Assembly: GCA_903851195.1 (NCBI GenBank)
Contig: CAINNJ010000058.1
Coordinates: 310,001 to 374,000, forward strand
Reading direction: 5' to 3'
Origin: an uncultured Acidobacteriia bacterium
Lineage (GTDB): Bacteria > Acidobacteriota > Terriglobia > Bryobacterales > Bryobacteraceae
DNA length: 64,000 bases
Shown piece by piece: positions 33,163 to 42,090 of the stretch. Within the stretch, counting starts at the first letter, position 1; every line of letters begins with the position of its first letter. A program made the translations under genes and the position numbers. Below the pieces are notes generated by a model. It made no database searches and was not told where the DNA came from. It saw only the letters and a program-made list of their open reading frames with translations.

Positions 33163-34632
33163 TTACTTCTTCGAAGGCGAATCGTCGGCCTTTAAATCTC
33201 CCAGCGCATACTGAATCCCGGCGCGGATATGTTCCAGCATCGGCGTCATCGCATACACCCGCGCGCTGTGCCCGTGTCCTTCATAAAACACCCGGCCCTT
33301 CCCTTCGCGGCGAATGTAGCTGAGAGCGTAATCGCCGTCGCTGCGCGGATTCGATTCCTTCGCCTTGTCCGCGTCGCTCATCTTCCCGTAATCGATGCTG
33401 GTCAGCACATGCACATTCGTTCGCGAAAACGAATCCTGCGCGAACGTATACGTCTCGTCGTGAATCTCGAATTCCTGCCCTTTGAACATCGTCGTCAGAG
33501 GACTCTTCGGATCGTCGATCTTCACCGTGATCAGTTGCGGATCCGACCAGTGGAACTTAAAGAACCCGCCGATCAGGTTATTGAACTCCGGCCACTGCAG
33601 AACCGGCGCCGCTTCCCCGCCACGCCCGCCGCCGCCCGCGCGCCCGCCGCCCGCCGGACCCGCCATCGCAACGCCGGGGAAACGCGCCTCGAAATCCGCC
33701 CGGCTGATCTTCCCGCTCTTCTCGGTGTCCAGTTTGTCGAACCACGCATCCGCCAGCGACGCGAACTCGGCGCGGCTCACGCTCCGGTCGCCGTCCTTAT
33801 CGCCCTGCGCCAGAAACTGCGTGGCCAGCGTCGAGGCCAAAGGCGACGGGACCACGCGCTTCGCCGCCACAAACGCCGCCACGCAATCGGAGTGGTAAGA
33901 GTCCGTCGCCGCGTGGATACCCGCAATCCCCTTGCCGCTGCGCACGAAATCGAGGAAAGCGGCGCGCCGCGCGGCCGTCACCGCCGGATCCTCATCGTCG
34001 AGAAAACAAGCCGTCGTGCTGTCCAGAAAAATCGCGTCGTACTGCTTCAGATTGGCCGCGGTAATGTCTTTGGGATCGTAGCTGACGGTGGTGGTCCACA
34101 GGTTGCCCTGATTTCCCAGGGCCTCAACGGTCTTCGCGGCCAGAGGAATGGAGGCATGCACGAACCCGCCCGCGCCGGTGTGGCCGAACACCAGAACCTT
34201 GCGCGCCTTCGCCGGCTTCGCGCCCGGAGCGGCGGGCAGAGCGGCCATCATCGCATCCACTTCCGACTGCGTGGCCACCAGCGGCGTCGTATTGCCGGCG
34301 GGATTGAAACGTGACATCCCGCCAGGTTGCGCCGGAGGAGCGGGAAACAGACCATTCAGACCGGGCTGAATCTGCTCCTGTGCCAGGGCGCCGGTCTTCG
34401 CGGTATCCCAGTTCGTGAACCAGGCGTCGAAGGCCGACTTCATCTCGGCGCGCGACACCGTGCCGTCCTTGTCCGCATCGAACGCCGCAAACAGCGGAGC
34501 GAACATGGCGCCGCGTCCCCCGCCGCCACGACCCTGCCCGCCCGCGGGCGGCTGTGCGCTCCCAACGAAAACAAATAAACCCGCCAGGCCCGCGGCCATC
34601 GCGGTTCGCGTTCTGAATCCGGTCGATTTCAT
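33163..34632 (-). CDS. Secreted ThuA-domain protein with two EF-hand pairs, one inserted inside the ThuA fold
   Basis: 489 residues with a signal peptide (about 1-26) and a Gly-rich linker (GGQGRGGGGRG). EF-hand pair 1: loops DADKDGTVSRAE (52-63) and a weaker WDTAKTGALAQEQ (75-87). ThuA first half at about 144-246 (KVLVFGHTGAGG, YDAIFLDSTTACF, FVRSGKGIAGIHAATDSYH). EF pair 2 at about 272-313 (GDKDGDRSVSRAEF, LDTEKSGKISRADF) followed by another Gly-rich stretch, then the ThuA second half (WPEFNNLIGGFFKFHW, LSYIRREGKGRVFYEGHGH). The second pair interrupts ThuA exactly where simple homologues such as the 17512 gene run straight into 'WPEF'. Calcium binding is likely; the role is unknown. It converges on the tad operon. 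Confidence 0.82.
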   Translation of the reverse strand: MKSTGFRTRTAMAAGLAGLFVFVGSAQPPAGGQGRGGGGRGAMFAPLFAAFDADKDGTVSRAEMKSAFDAWFTNWDTAKTGALAQEQIQPGLNGLFPAPPAQPGGMSRFNPAGNTTPLVATQSEVDAMMAALPAAPGAKPAKARKVLVFGHTGAGGFVHASIPLAAKTVEALGNQGNLWTTTVSYDPKDITAANLKQYDAIFLDSTTACFLDDEDPAVTAARRAAFLDFVRSGKGIAGIHAATDSYHSDCVAAFVAAKRVVPSPLASTLATQFLAQGDKDGDRSVSRAEFASLADAWFDKLDTEKSGKISRADFEARFPGVAMAGPAGGGRAGGGGRGGEAAPVLQWPEFNNLIGGFFKFHWSDPQLITVKIDDPKSPLTTMFKGQEFEIHDETYTFAQDSFSRTNVHVLTSIDYGKMSDADKAKESNPRSDGDYALSYIRREGKGRVFYEGHGHSARVYAMTPMLEHIRAGIQYALGDLKADDSPSKK

Positions 34633-34795
34633 AGATCTGCTATCCCGGCAGTTAGCCTATCACGAACGCAAAAAGGGCCGCGCCCGTCGCAGTCGGTCGC
34701 TTAAATGGAGAACGAATTCGCTCCACTTACACCGACGCGAAACTGAATCGGATACGATTACCGGTGCAATTCGGGCGATATCATGGGAAAAAAGG

Positions 34796-35392
34796 ATGTC
34801 GTCAGCGCCCGTCCCCCAACCCGAACAGGCCGTTACACGCCTGTTGCTCGAATGGAAAAACGGCAGCAAGGAAGCTCTCGACCTGCTCGTGCCTCTCGTC
34901 TACGAAGAACTGCGCCGCCTCGCGGACCGCTATCTCCGCGACGAGCGCTCGGCCATGACTCTGCAGCCGACCGCGATCGTCCACGAAGCCTATCTCCGCC
35001 TGGTCGCGCAAAGACTTCAGGACTGGGAAAGCCGCGCGCACTTCTTTGGCGTCGCCGCGCATCTCATGCGCCAGATCCTGGTCGACCACGCGCGCCGGAA
35101 TAAGAGCGCCAAACGCGGCGGCGGCGCCGAAAAAATCCCCCTTCAGGAAGCCCTCGACGGCACACCCGCGTCTCCCTCCACCTCGATCGAACAACTCGAC
35201 GACGCCCTTACCGCTCTCGCCGCCTTCGACGAACGCAAGGCCAAAGTTATCGAGCTCCGCTATTTCGGAGGTTTCGACCTCGAAGAAGTCGCCCAGGCCC
35301 TCGGAATTTCCTCGGCCACCGTCGTCCGCGAACAGCGCACCGCCGTAGCCTGGCTCCACCGCGAGGTCGCCGCAAGGAAAGTCGGAGCCTGA
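34796..35392 (+). CDS. ECF sigma factor (TIGR02999-like, acidobacterial/planctomycete type)
   Basis: 198 residues from the ATG at 34796; the frame is open much further upstream, but this start gives the standard length. Sigma region 2 is at about 13-85 (TRLLLEWKNGSKEALDLLVPL, YEELRRLADRYL, TALQPTAIVHEAYLRL-like MTLQPTAIVHEAYLRL, FFGVAAHLMRQILVDHARR), and region 4 at about 130-190 (LDDALTALAAFDERKAKVIEL, GGFDLEEVAQALGIS, ATVVREQRTAVAWLH). The family is usually encoded next to a Ser/Thr kinase with TPRs, as here. The kinase gene starts 3 bases after the stop. It has no linked anti-sigma factor. Confidence 0.88.
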   Translation: MSSAPVPQPEQAVTRLLLEWKNGSKEALDLLVPLVYEELRRLADRYLRDERSAMTLQPTAIVHEAYLRLVAQRLQDWESRAHFFGVAAHLMRQILVDHARRNKSAKRGGGAEKIPLQEALDGTPASPSTSIEQLDDALTALAAFDERKAKVIELRYFGGFDLEEVAQALGISSATVVREQRTAVAWLHREVAARKVGA

Positions 35393-35394
35393 CT

Positions 35395-38181
35395 TTGCCG
35401 GCGGAAGCGAAACGCTGGGAACGGGTCCAGGACATCTTCTGCCGCGCTCTCGACCAGCCGTCTGAAACCCTTCCCCGCTGGCTCGAAGAAGCCTGCGCCG
35501 GCGACCGGGAACTGCTCGCCGAGGTCGCCTCCCTTCTCGAAAGCGACCGCGTCGCCGAGGGCTTTGTCGTCGCCGAAATCGACCGCGCCGTTCTCACCGT
35601 CGCCGGCGACGTCGCGCGGGAGTCCCGCATGAAAGGGCGCCGCATCGGCGCCTACCGGCTCATCCGCGAAATCGGCGCCGGAGGCATGGGCGCCGTCTAT
35701 CTCGCCGTTCGCGCCGACGATCAGTACGAATCCGAAGTCGCCGTCAAACTGGTGCGCCCCGGCCTCGACACCGATTTCATCCTCCGCCGCTTCCGCCGCG
35801 AACGCCAGATCCTCGCCCGCCTCGAACACCCCAACATCACCCGCCTGCTCGACGGTGGCACCACCGAAGACGGCGTCCCCTGGTTCGTCATGGAGTTCAT
35901 CGAAGGCGCCTGGATCACCCGCTACGCCGCCGAGCGGGCCCTGAGCGTCGAAGACCGAGTCCGCCTGATTCTGCCCGTCTGCGAAGCCGTCCACTTCGCG
36001 CACCGCAACTTCGTCGTGCACCGCGATCTCAAGCCCGCTAACATCCTGATCGACCGTCACGGGACGCCGAAACTGCTCGATTTCGGCATCTCCAAGCTGC
36101 TGGTGGCCGGCCGCTCTGAACTCGCCGACACGGAAGCGGCCCACACAGAAACATCAATGCTGACCCCGGACTACGCCTGCCCCGAACAGATCCTTGGCGA
36201 ACCCGTCACCGTCGCGTCCGACGTCTACTCCCTGGGCGCGGTCCTCTACGAACTGCTCACCGGCGTCCGGCCGCACCGCATCGAACAATGCAGCCCGCTC
36301 GCTCTCGAACGCGCCATCTGCCTGGACCCCGTCACCGCGCCCAGTGAGGCCGTCTCCGAGCGCGCGCTCTCCCGGCGTCTGCGGGGCGACCTCGATAACA
36401 TCGTTCTCCGCGCCCTGCAGAAGGACGCCGCCCGGCGCTACGAATCCGCCGAACATCTGGCGGACGATCTGCGCCGGTTCCTCGAGCATCGTCCCGTGAT
36501 CGCCCGGCCGGACTCCCTCGCCTACCGCGTTCGCCGGTTCGTGCGCCGGAACTACGTGGTGGTCGCCTTAACGGCCGTTGCCGCGGGCGCCGTTCTCGGC
36601 GGCGCCATCGTCGCCTTGCAGGAAGCGCGCCTTGCCGACCAGCGTTTCCGGGACGCGAAAAAGCTCGCCACCACCTTCGTCTTCGATGTCGACGAAGCGG
36701 CCCGCGGCATTCCGGGCGCCACGCGCATTCGGCATCTCATCACCAGCATCGGCGTCGAATACCTGAACGGTCTTTCCCGAAAATCGGCCGGCGACTGGGC
36801 ACTGAAGCGCGAACTGGCCGCCGCCTACCTGCGGATCGGCGAAGTACAGGGCGGTACCGGCACCGCCAATCTCGGCGAAACGTCCGCCGCGCTTTCCAGC
36901 TTCCGCGCCGCCGACGCGCTCCTCGCCGAACTCCTGCGTCACTCCCCCGCCGACCGTCAGGCGGCGGACGAGCGCATCGAAACCCTGCAGCAGATCGCCC
37001 TCCTCCTCCGCGAAACCGGCCAGTTTAAAGATGCGGAAGCCACCGCGCGCGCCGGCCTTCGAATCGCCGAAACCCTGCTGGCCGCCCACCCCGCCGATCC
37101 CGCCGCCAATCTGGATGCCACCCGCTCCGCCGGCCTTTTCCACGAACTGCTCGCCCGCCTTTCCCAACTCGACCGCCGCCTCCCTGAAGCCCGGACCGAA
37201 TGCGCCGCCGCCCTGCGCCTGCTCAGCACCGTGGCAGAAGCCCGGCCGGCCGATCGCTACGCGCAGAGCGAACTCGCCGACGTTCTCAGCGCTTCCGGCT
37301 CGCTCGAGTTGACCGTGCAGAACACGCGCCAGGCGCTTTCCGCCTTCCGCGCGCAGGCCGCCATCCTGAAGACACTCTGCGACCGTTACCCCGCCGACCC
37401 CGTCCTCCGCCGCGAGTCCATGCTGTCCTGGGGGCATATCGGCGATGTCCTCGGCAACCCCGAATACGAGAACCTCGGCGACCTGCCCGGCGCCTTCGCC
37501 GCGTACAGCCAGATGGTGGCCCAGGCCAAATCGCTGCATGACGCCGACCCCGCCGACGTCCGCGCGCTCGCCGATCATGGCATCGCGCTGCTCCGGCTCA
37601 GCCTGGTGGCGCCCGAGGGGCAAGGGAAGCGCGAGAGCCTGGAAGAGTCTGAGTCTCTCCTCGCGCGAGCAGCCAAAGAGAATCCGCGTTCCGGCAACAT
37701 CGCCAGCTACAAATCCTGGGCCGAGGCCGATCTCGGAGCCCTCGCGCTCCGCCGCCATGACCGTCCCGCCGCCATCCGCTACTACCGGATGGCGATGGCC
37801 ACCGCCGAAGACTACCTCCGGAACGCTCCGGCAGATGCCTCCGTGCAGAAGGGTCTGCTCGTCGCAGGCTTCGCCCTGGCGGTCGAACAGGCCCGCGCGG
37901 GCGAAAGTGCCGGCGCCCTTGCCACTCTGGAAACCGTCCTCGCCGTCGGCCGGTCGGTCGATACCCGTTATCCCGCCCCCTCGCTGCGGCGCGCCAACGT
38001 CGCCCGCGCGTGGCGGATTGCCGGGTCCGTGCACGCCCTCCTCGGAAACCCCGCTGCGGCGAAGGACTGGTACCGGCGGTCGCTCGACGAATGGAAGGCG
38101 CTCGAAAAACTCCAGGGTTTTCAGGCGCCGCTCCGCAAAGAAATGGAAGCCACGATTCACGCCGCAGAGGCGCTCCGATGA
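35395..38181 (+). CDS. Membrane Ser/Thr protein kinase with periplasmic TPR-like domain
   Basis: 928 residues. The start is a TTG at 35395 with GGAG (35384-35387) 7 bases upstream. Hanks-type kinase domain at about 85-365: glycine loop GAGGMGAVY (94-102), K118 (VAVKLV), catalytic HRDLKPAN (H209-N216), DFG (229-231) and the APE-like CPEQ (262-265). One hydrophobic helix (387-408) follows, then about 500 residues of degenerate TPR-like helices (KRELAAAYLRIGEVQGG, AALSSFRAADALLAELL, RRHDRPAAIRYYRMAMATAEDYL). All catalytic residues appear intact, so it should be active. The ~80-residue N-terminus (AKRWERVQDIFCRALD) matches that found on kinases paired with this ECF type. It overlaps the globin gene by 4 bases. 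Confidence 0.9.
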   Translation: MPAEAKRWERVQDIFCRALDQPSETLPRWLEEACAGDRELLAEVASLLESDRVAEGFVVAEIDRAVLTVAGDVARESRMKGRRIGAYRLIREIGAGGMGAVYLAVRADDQYESEVAVKLVRPGLDTDFILRRFRRERQILARLEHPNITRLLDGGTTEDGVPWFVMEFIEGAWITRYAAERALSVEDRVRLILPVCEAVHFAHRNFVVHRDLKPANILIDRHGTPKLLDFGISKLLVAGRSELADTEAAHTETSMLTPDYACPEQILGEPVTVASDVYSLGAVLYELLTGVRPHRIEQCSPLALERAICLDPVTAPSEAVSERALSRRLRGDLDNIVLRALQKDAARRYESAEHLADDLRRFLEHRPVIARPDSLAYRVRRFVRRNYVVVALTAVAAGAVLGGAIVALQEARLADQRFRDAKKLATTFVFDVDEAARGIPGATRIRHLITSIGVEYLNGLSRKSAGDWALKRELAAAYLRIGEVQGGTGTANLGETSAALSSFRAADALLAELLRHSPADRQAADERIETLQQIALLLRETGQFKDAEATARAGLRIAETLLAAHPADPAANLDATRSAGLFHELLARLSQLDRRLPEARTECAAALRLLSTVAEARPADRYAQSELADVLSASGSLELTVQNTRQALSAFRAQAAILKTLCDRYPADPVLRRESMLSWGHIGDVLGNPEYENLGDLPGAFAAYSQMVAQAKSLHDADPADVRALADHGIALLRLSLVAPEGQGKRESLEESESLLARAAKENPRSGNIASYKSWAEADLGALALRRHDRPAAIRYYRMAMATAEDYLRNAPADASVQKGLLVAGFALAVEQARAGESAGALATLETVLAVGRSVDTRYPAPSLRRANVARAWRIAGSVHALLGNPAAAKDWYRRSLDEWKALEKLQGFQAPLRKEMEATIHAAEALR

Positions 38182-38597
38182 GCCTGGCCCTCACTCCGCG
38201 TCAGAAATGGCTGGTCCGCGAAAGTTTCGCCTCGGTCTGCGAATACTCCGACTCGGTTGTCGTCCTGTTCTACGGACGTCTCTTCGAACTCGCGCCACAG
38301 ACCCGCGACATGTTCAAAGTCGACATCCGGACCCAGGCTCGCAAACTCACCGACATGCTGACCGCCGTGGTCGATGCGCTCGACCGCTTCGACCAGCTGC
38401 GGCCAATGCTGCTCGAACTCGGCCAAAAACACACGGGCTACAAAGTTCAGCCGGAGCATTATCAGGTCCTCACGGCCGCGCTCACCTGGGCCTTCGGACA
38501 GGCGCTGGGCGGTGAATTCAGCCGCGAAACCCGCGCGGCCTGGGAGCAACTGCTGCACGCGGTCTCGGCCGTGATGCTGGAAGGCGCCCGGTCGTAA
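38178..38597 (+). CDS. Single-domain globin (Vitreoscilla-haemoglobin/flavohaemoglobin-like)
   Basis: 139 residues, starting with ATGA over the kinase stop. Globin landmarks: hydrophobic helix A (LTPRQKWLVRESFASV), CD1 Phe F46 (RDMFKVD), candidate distal Gln Q53 (RTQARKL), and proximal His H85 in LGQKHTGYKVQPEHYQVL, with the following Y95, the pattern of the flavohaemoglobin-type globins. Length is right for a lone globin with no FAD/NAD reductase. It could bind O2 or NO and act as a sensor or buffer. The co-translated kinase and ECF sigma suggest that a haem ligand may feed into that signalling unit; this is inference. Confidence 0.88.
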   Translation: MSLALTPRQKWLVRESFASVCEYSDSVVVLFYGRLFELAPQTRDMFKVDIRTQARKLTDMLTAVVDALDRFDQLRPMLLELGQKHTGYKVQPEHYQVLTAALTWAFGQALGGEFSRETRAAWEQLLHAVSAVMLEGARS

Positions 38598-38640
38598 CTT
38601 CGCCTGCACCTGAATCGGACATATACTGGCTCGGAAGAAT

Positions 38641-41600
38641 ATGAACACGAGAATTACCGTGCCTGCCGTCATCCTCACACTGGCCGTCCTGGCAGCCGCC
38701 GCCCCGCCGCGGCCGCAGGGCCCCTGCGACATCTATGCTTCGGCCGGCGCGCCCTGCGCGGCCGCCCACAGCACCACCCGCGCTCTCTACTCTTCGTATA
38801 ACGGACCGCTCTACCAGGTCCTTCGCCAGTCGGACCGGAAGACTCTCGACATCGGCGTCGTTCAGCCCTCCGACTCGCCTGTCCCGGATGCCGGCGGCTA
38901 CGCCAACGCCGCCGCCCAGGACCGGTTCTGCGCCAACACCTACTGCTGGATTTCCAAAGTCTACGACCAGTCGCCCAAACACAACGATCTGATTCAGGTG
39001 CCCCGCGGTGGCTTCAGCGGCCCGGCGATGGGTGGATTCAACAACCTCCCGGTGGCCGACATGGCGCCGGTGACCATCATGGGCCACAAAGTCTACGGTG
39101 TCTTCATCGAGCCGGGCATGGGACTCCGTCAGAACGACGCGAAGGGCACCGCCGTGGACGATCAGGCCGAGGGTCAATACTGGGTGATCAACGGCCACCA
39201 CTACAACTCCGGTTGCTGCTTCGACTATGGCAATGCCGAGATTGACAGCCGCGACGACGATAACGGCACCATGGAGACCACCTATTACGGCAACGCCACC
39301 GCCTGGTACCACGGCAACGCGCCCGGCCCCTGGATCATGACCGACCAGGAGAACAATCTGGTGGGCTGCGTCAACAACGATGCCTCCAAGCTTTGCAAAG
39401 ACCTGCCCAACATCACCTGGCGCTTCGTGACCGCCATGGCCAAAGGCGAGCCCCACCACTGGGCTTCGCTGGGCGGCGACGCGCAGCGGGGTGCCCTTTC
39501 CGTGATGTTCGACGGGCCGCGCATCAACTCCACCTACGACCCGATGCGCAAGCAGGGCGCCATTCTGCTGGGCAACGGCGGCGACAATAGTGTCGGCTCC
39601 CAGGGCACTTTCTATGAAGGCGCGATGACCGCCGCGGGCACCTACCCCTCGAATGCGACCGACCAACTGATCCAGGCCAACGTCGTCGCTGCCCGGTACG
39701 ACGTGCCGAGGCTGACGCTCGCGCCGGCTTCGGCAACCGCCGCTCCCACCGGACTCCAGACCTTCTCGCCGGGGTCGTCGCAGGACACCACCCTGACTTT
39801 CACGAACGCTACCGGGGCGCCCGCCACAGGCATCAAACTGAGCCTCACACTTCCCTCGAAGCAGTGGACCTCCACGGCTGCCGACACGATCGCCGGCCCG
39901 GTGGCGCCAGGCGCCAGCGTGAGCGCGACGTTCAAGGTGACGTCGGGTCCGACAGCCTTTAACGGCGATCTGATCGGCACCGCTTCATGGACGAACCAGG
40001 CGACCGGCAAGACCCAATCCGAGACGACAGTTGAGAAAGTGCGAAGCGTCAGCCCCGTCAGGATTAACGAGTTCCGCATCAGTTCGCCCGATAACTCCAC
40101 GAACACTTTCATCGAGCTTTACAACGCCGGCGCCCGGGAAACCGATCTCTCCGGCTGGAGCCTGACCGAGCACCCTGCCCAGCAGCCCGTCTTCTCGGCG
40201 GTGAAGATTCCGGCCGGTACGAAGCTCGAGGCGAAGGGCTTCTACCTGCTGGGCCTTTCCACTTCGGGACTCGCCGTCCCGGCGCGCGCCGGAGATACGA
40301 CCCTTCACCTCAGGAGCACAACCGGCATGTCGGCCGGCGATACGCTCGACATCGACTCCGGTGCCGCCGCCGAGTCGCGTAAGATCGTCAGCCTTGGAGC
40401 AGCCGCCGGTGTGGCCACGACTCTCTGGCAGCCACTCCCGGACGGCCCGGTGATCACGATCCCGGCTGGCTCGACGAACATCCCGGTCACAAGCGTGGCG
40501 GGCTTTGCTGTCGGCGAGAAAATCGCGATCGGCCACGGGGCCACCTATCCCGCCGCCGCAGGGTCCACGGAGAGCTACGAAGTCGCGACCGTCACCGCGA
40601 TCGGCAAGCCCGGTACGCAGGCGTTTCTGGGAGCGGACGCCCGCGCCGACTCGACGAACATCAAGGTCACGGCGGTCGCCGCCATCTCGGTGGGCGACAA
40701 GATCCGGCTGGACATCGACAGCGTCGGCCACGGGATCGAGACGGTCACTGTTAAGAGCGTGGGCACCCCCTCGATCCGCACCGCGCTCACGGCCGAAGCC
40801 AGTGTTGGCGCGACGAATCTGAAGGTCCGGGGCGTGAACGGTCCGGGTCGCGGACAGCAGAGCCCGGTGCCGTTTGCGGTCGGCGACAAGATGAACGTCG
40901 GTACGCCCGCGAACCGGGAGACGGTCACTATCACCTCGGTCGGCTCGCCGGGACCCACCGGCGCGGGCATTGACTTTACACCCGCTCTGGCCCGCGTGCA
41001 CGGGATCGGCGAGCCGGTGGTGGATCCCGGCACGGGTCTCGACCTCGCGGCGCCGCTGCGCTTCAACCATGCGGCGAACCTGCCGTTCAGCGCCCGGGGA
41101 ACCGGCATCACCTTCACGCCGGCCACGGCTTTCGCCCATTCGAGCAATGAGCCCGTCCAGGCGCTCGGCACCGGCGTCACGCTCGACCGGCCTCTGACGA
41201 AGAGCCACCCGATCGACTCGGCCGTGCGTAATGCCATGGTCACGACCTCGGGCTACCAAGGCGCTCCGGCGCCCAACCAGTGGTTCGGAGGCCCCGCCCT
41301 CTCCGCCGGCGGGGGCAGCATGGTGCTGCGCGATGCCGCCGGACTCGTGGTGGACAGCCTGAACTACGGCCTCCTGGTCGACCCGTGGGCGGCGGAGGGG
41401 TATCAGGCCGCCTCCGGAGCCGGACAAGCGGGCTGCCGCGTGCCTTCGCCCGCCCTCGCCGGCGGCGGCTTCGGACCGCCCCCGCCCGCGTTCAACCGGA
41501 GCGCCGGCCGTTCCGCGGACGGAGTGGATACCGACAGCAACTGCACCGATTTCCAGGTGCAGCCCGCTACCTTGATGTCAGCCGCGTCGGCCGCCGGCGC

Positions 41601-42039
41601 GACCAACATCAAAGTCGCCGGCGTGGCGGATTTCGCCGCGGGACAGACCATCACCATCGACTCGGGCGCGAACGCCGAATCCGCCGTGATTGCGACGGTG
41701 GGCACCTCGGGCGCCACCACGATTGCCGCCGCGACCAGCGTTGGCGCGACGGTGATCCCCGTGGCTGGCGCGATGGGCTTCAGCGCCGGCCAGAGTGTTA
41801 CGATCGACAGCGGCGCGAACCGTGAGACAGCGGTTGTCGTCGCCACCACCGGCGGACGAGGCGGCGCCACCATCACCGTCGGGCCGCTCACCCGCGCGCA
41901 CGCGGCCGGCGCGCAGGTTTCCGGCAGCGGCATCACGCTCGCCGGCGCGTTGACCCGGTCTCATGCCGGCGGGGCGCAGGTGATCAGCGGCGCTCCGACG
42001 CCCGGCGCGCCCAATCAGTATCCGAAAGGCGGCCGCTGA
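38641..42039 (+). CDS. Secreted GH54-like alpha-L-arabinofuranosidase with lamin-tail domain and C-terminal repeats
   Basis: 1132 residues with a signal peptide (about 1-20). Residues 27-355 match the fungal AbfB/GH54 catalytic domain as I know it: GPCDIYASAGAPCAAAHSTT, FCANTYC, VYDQSPKHNDLIQ, the rare adjacent cysteines C192-C193 (GCCFDYGN), METTYYGN (E212) and LLGNGGDNSVGSQGTFYEG (D315). I did not assign which acids are catalytic. The fungal C-terminal arabinose-binding CBM42 is absent. In its place are a domain with an alpha-galactosidase-associated/NPCBM-like sandwich look (about 355-465), a lamin-tail domain (470-545: RINEFRISS, FIELYNAG, DLSGWSLTE) interrupted by repeats, and at least six ~40-residue repeats of the form AGATNIKV-x-GV-x-F-x-x-GQTITIDSGANAES. 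Probable target: arabinose-containing plant polymers. Confidence 0.85.
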   Translation: MNTRITVPAVILTLAVLAAAAPPRPQGPCDIYASAGAPCAAAHSTTRALYSSYNGPLYQVLRQSDRKTLDIGVVQPSDSPVPDAGGYANAAAQDRFCANTYCWISKVYDQSPKHNDLIQVPRGGFSGPAMGGFNNLPVADMAPVTIMGHKVYGVFIEPGMGLRQNDAKGTAVDDQAEGQYWVINGHHYNSGCCFDYGNAEIDSRDDDNGTMETTYYGNATAWYHGNAPGPWIMTDQENNLVGCVNNDASKLCKDLPNITWRFVTAMAKGEPHHWASLGGDAQRGALSVMFDGPRINSTYDPMRKQGAILLGNGGDNSVGSQGTFYEGAMTAAGTYPSNATDQLIQANVVAARYDVPRLTLAPASATAAPTGLQTFSPGSSQDTTLTFTNATGAPATGIKLSLTLPSKQWTSTAADTIAGPVAPGASVSATFKVTSGPTAFNGDLIGTASWTNQATGKTQSETTVEKVRSVSPVRINEFRISSPDNSTNTFIELYNAGARETDLSGWSLTEHPAQQPVFSAVKIPAGTKLEAKGFYLLGLSTSGLAVPARAGDTTLHLRSTTGMSAGDTLDIDSGAAAESRKIVSLGAAAGVATTLWQPLPDGPVITIPAGSTNIPVTSVAGFAVGEKIAIGHGATYPAAAGSTESYEVATVTAIGKPGTQAFLGADARADSTNIKVTAVAAISVGDKIRLDIDSVGHGIETVTVKSVGTPSIRTALTAEASVGATNLKVRGVNGPGRGQQSPVPFAVGDKMNVGTPANRETVTITSVGSPGPTGAGIDFTPALARVHGIGEPVVDPGTGLDLAAPLRFNHAANLPFSARGTGITFTPATAFAHSSNEPVQALGTGVTLDRPLTKSHPIDSAVRNAMVTTSGYQGAPAPNQWFGGPALSAGGGSMVLRDAAGLVVDSLNYGLLVDPWAAEGYQAASGAGQAGCRVPSPALAGGGFGPPPPAFNRSAGRSADGVDTDSNCTDFQVQPATLMSAASAAGATNIKVAGVADFAAGQTITIDSGANAESAVIATVGTSGATTIAAATSVGATVIPVAGAMGFSAGQSVTIDSGANRETAVVVATTGGRGGATITVGPLTRAHAAGAQVSGSGITLAGALTRSHAGGAQVISGAPTPGAPNQYPKGGR

Positions 42040-42090
42040 ATTGGCTCCGTAGTGGCGCCACGCAATCGAGTGGTATACCATGCAGAATTC

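Noticed and set aside
34415-34795. Longer N-terminus for the ECF sigma factor
   Set aside because: The extra 127 codons overlap the start of the divergent ThuA/EF gene, have no sigma-factor features and would exceed the family length.
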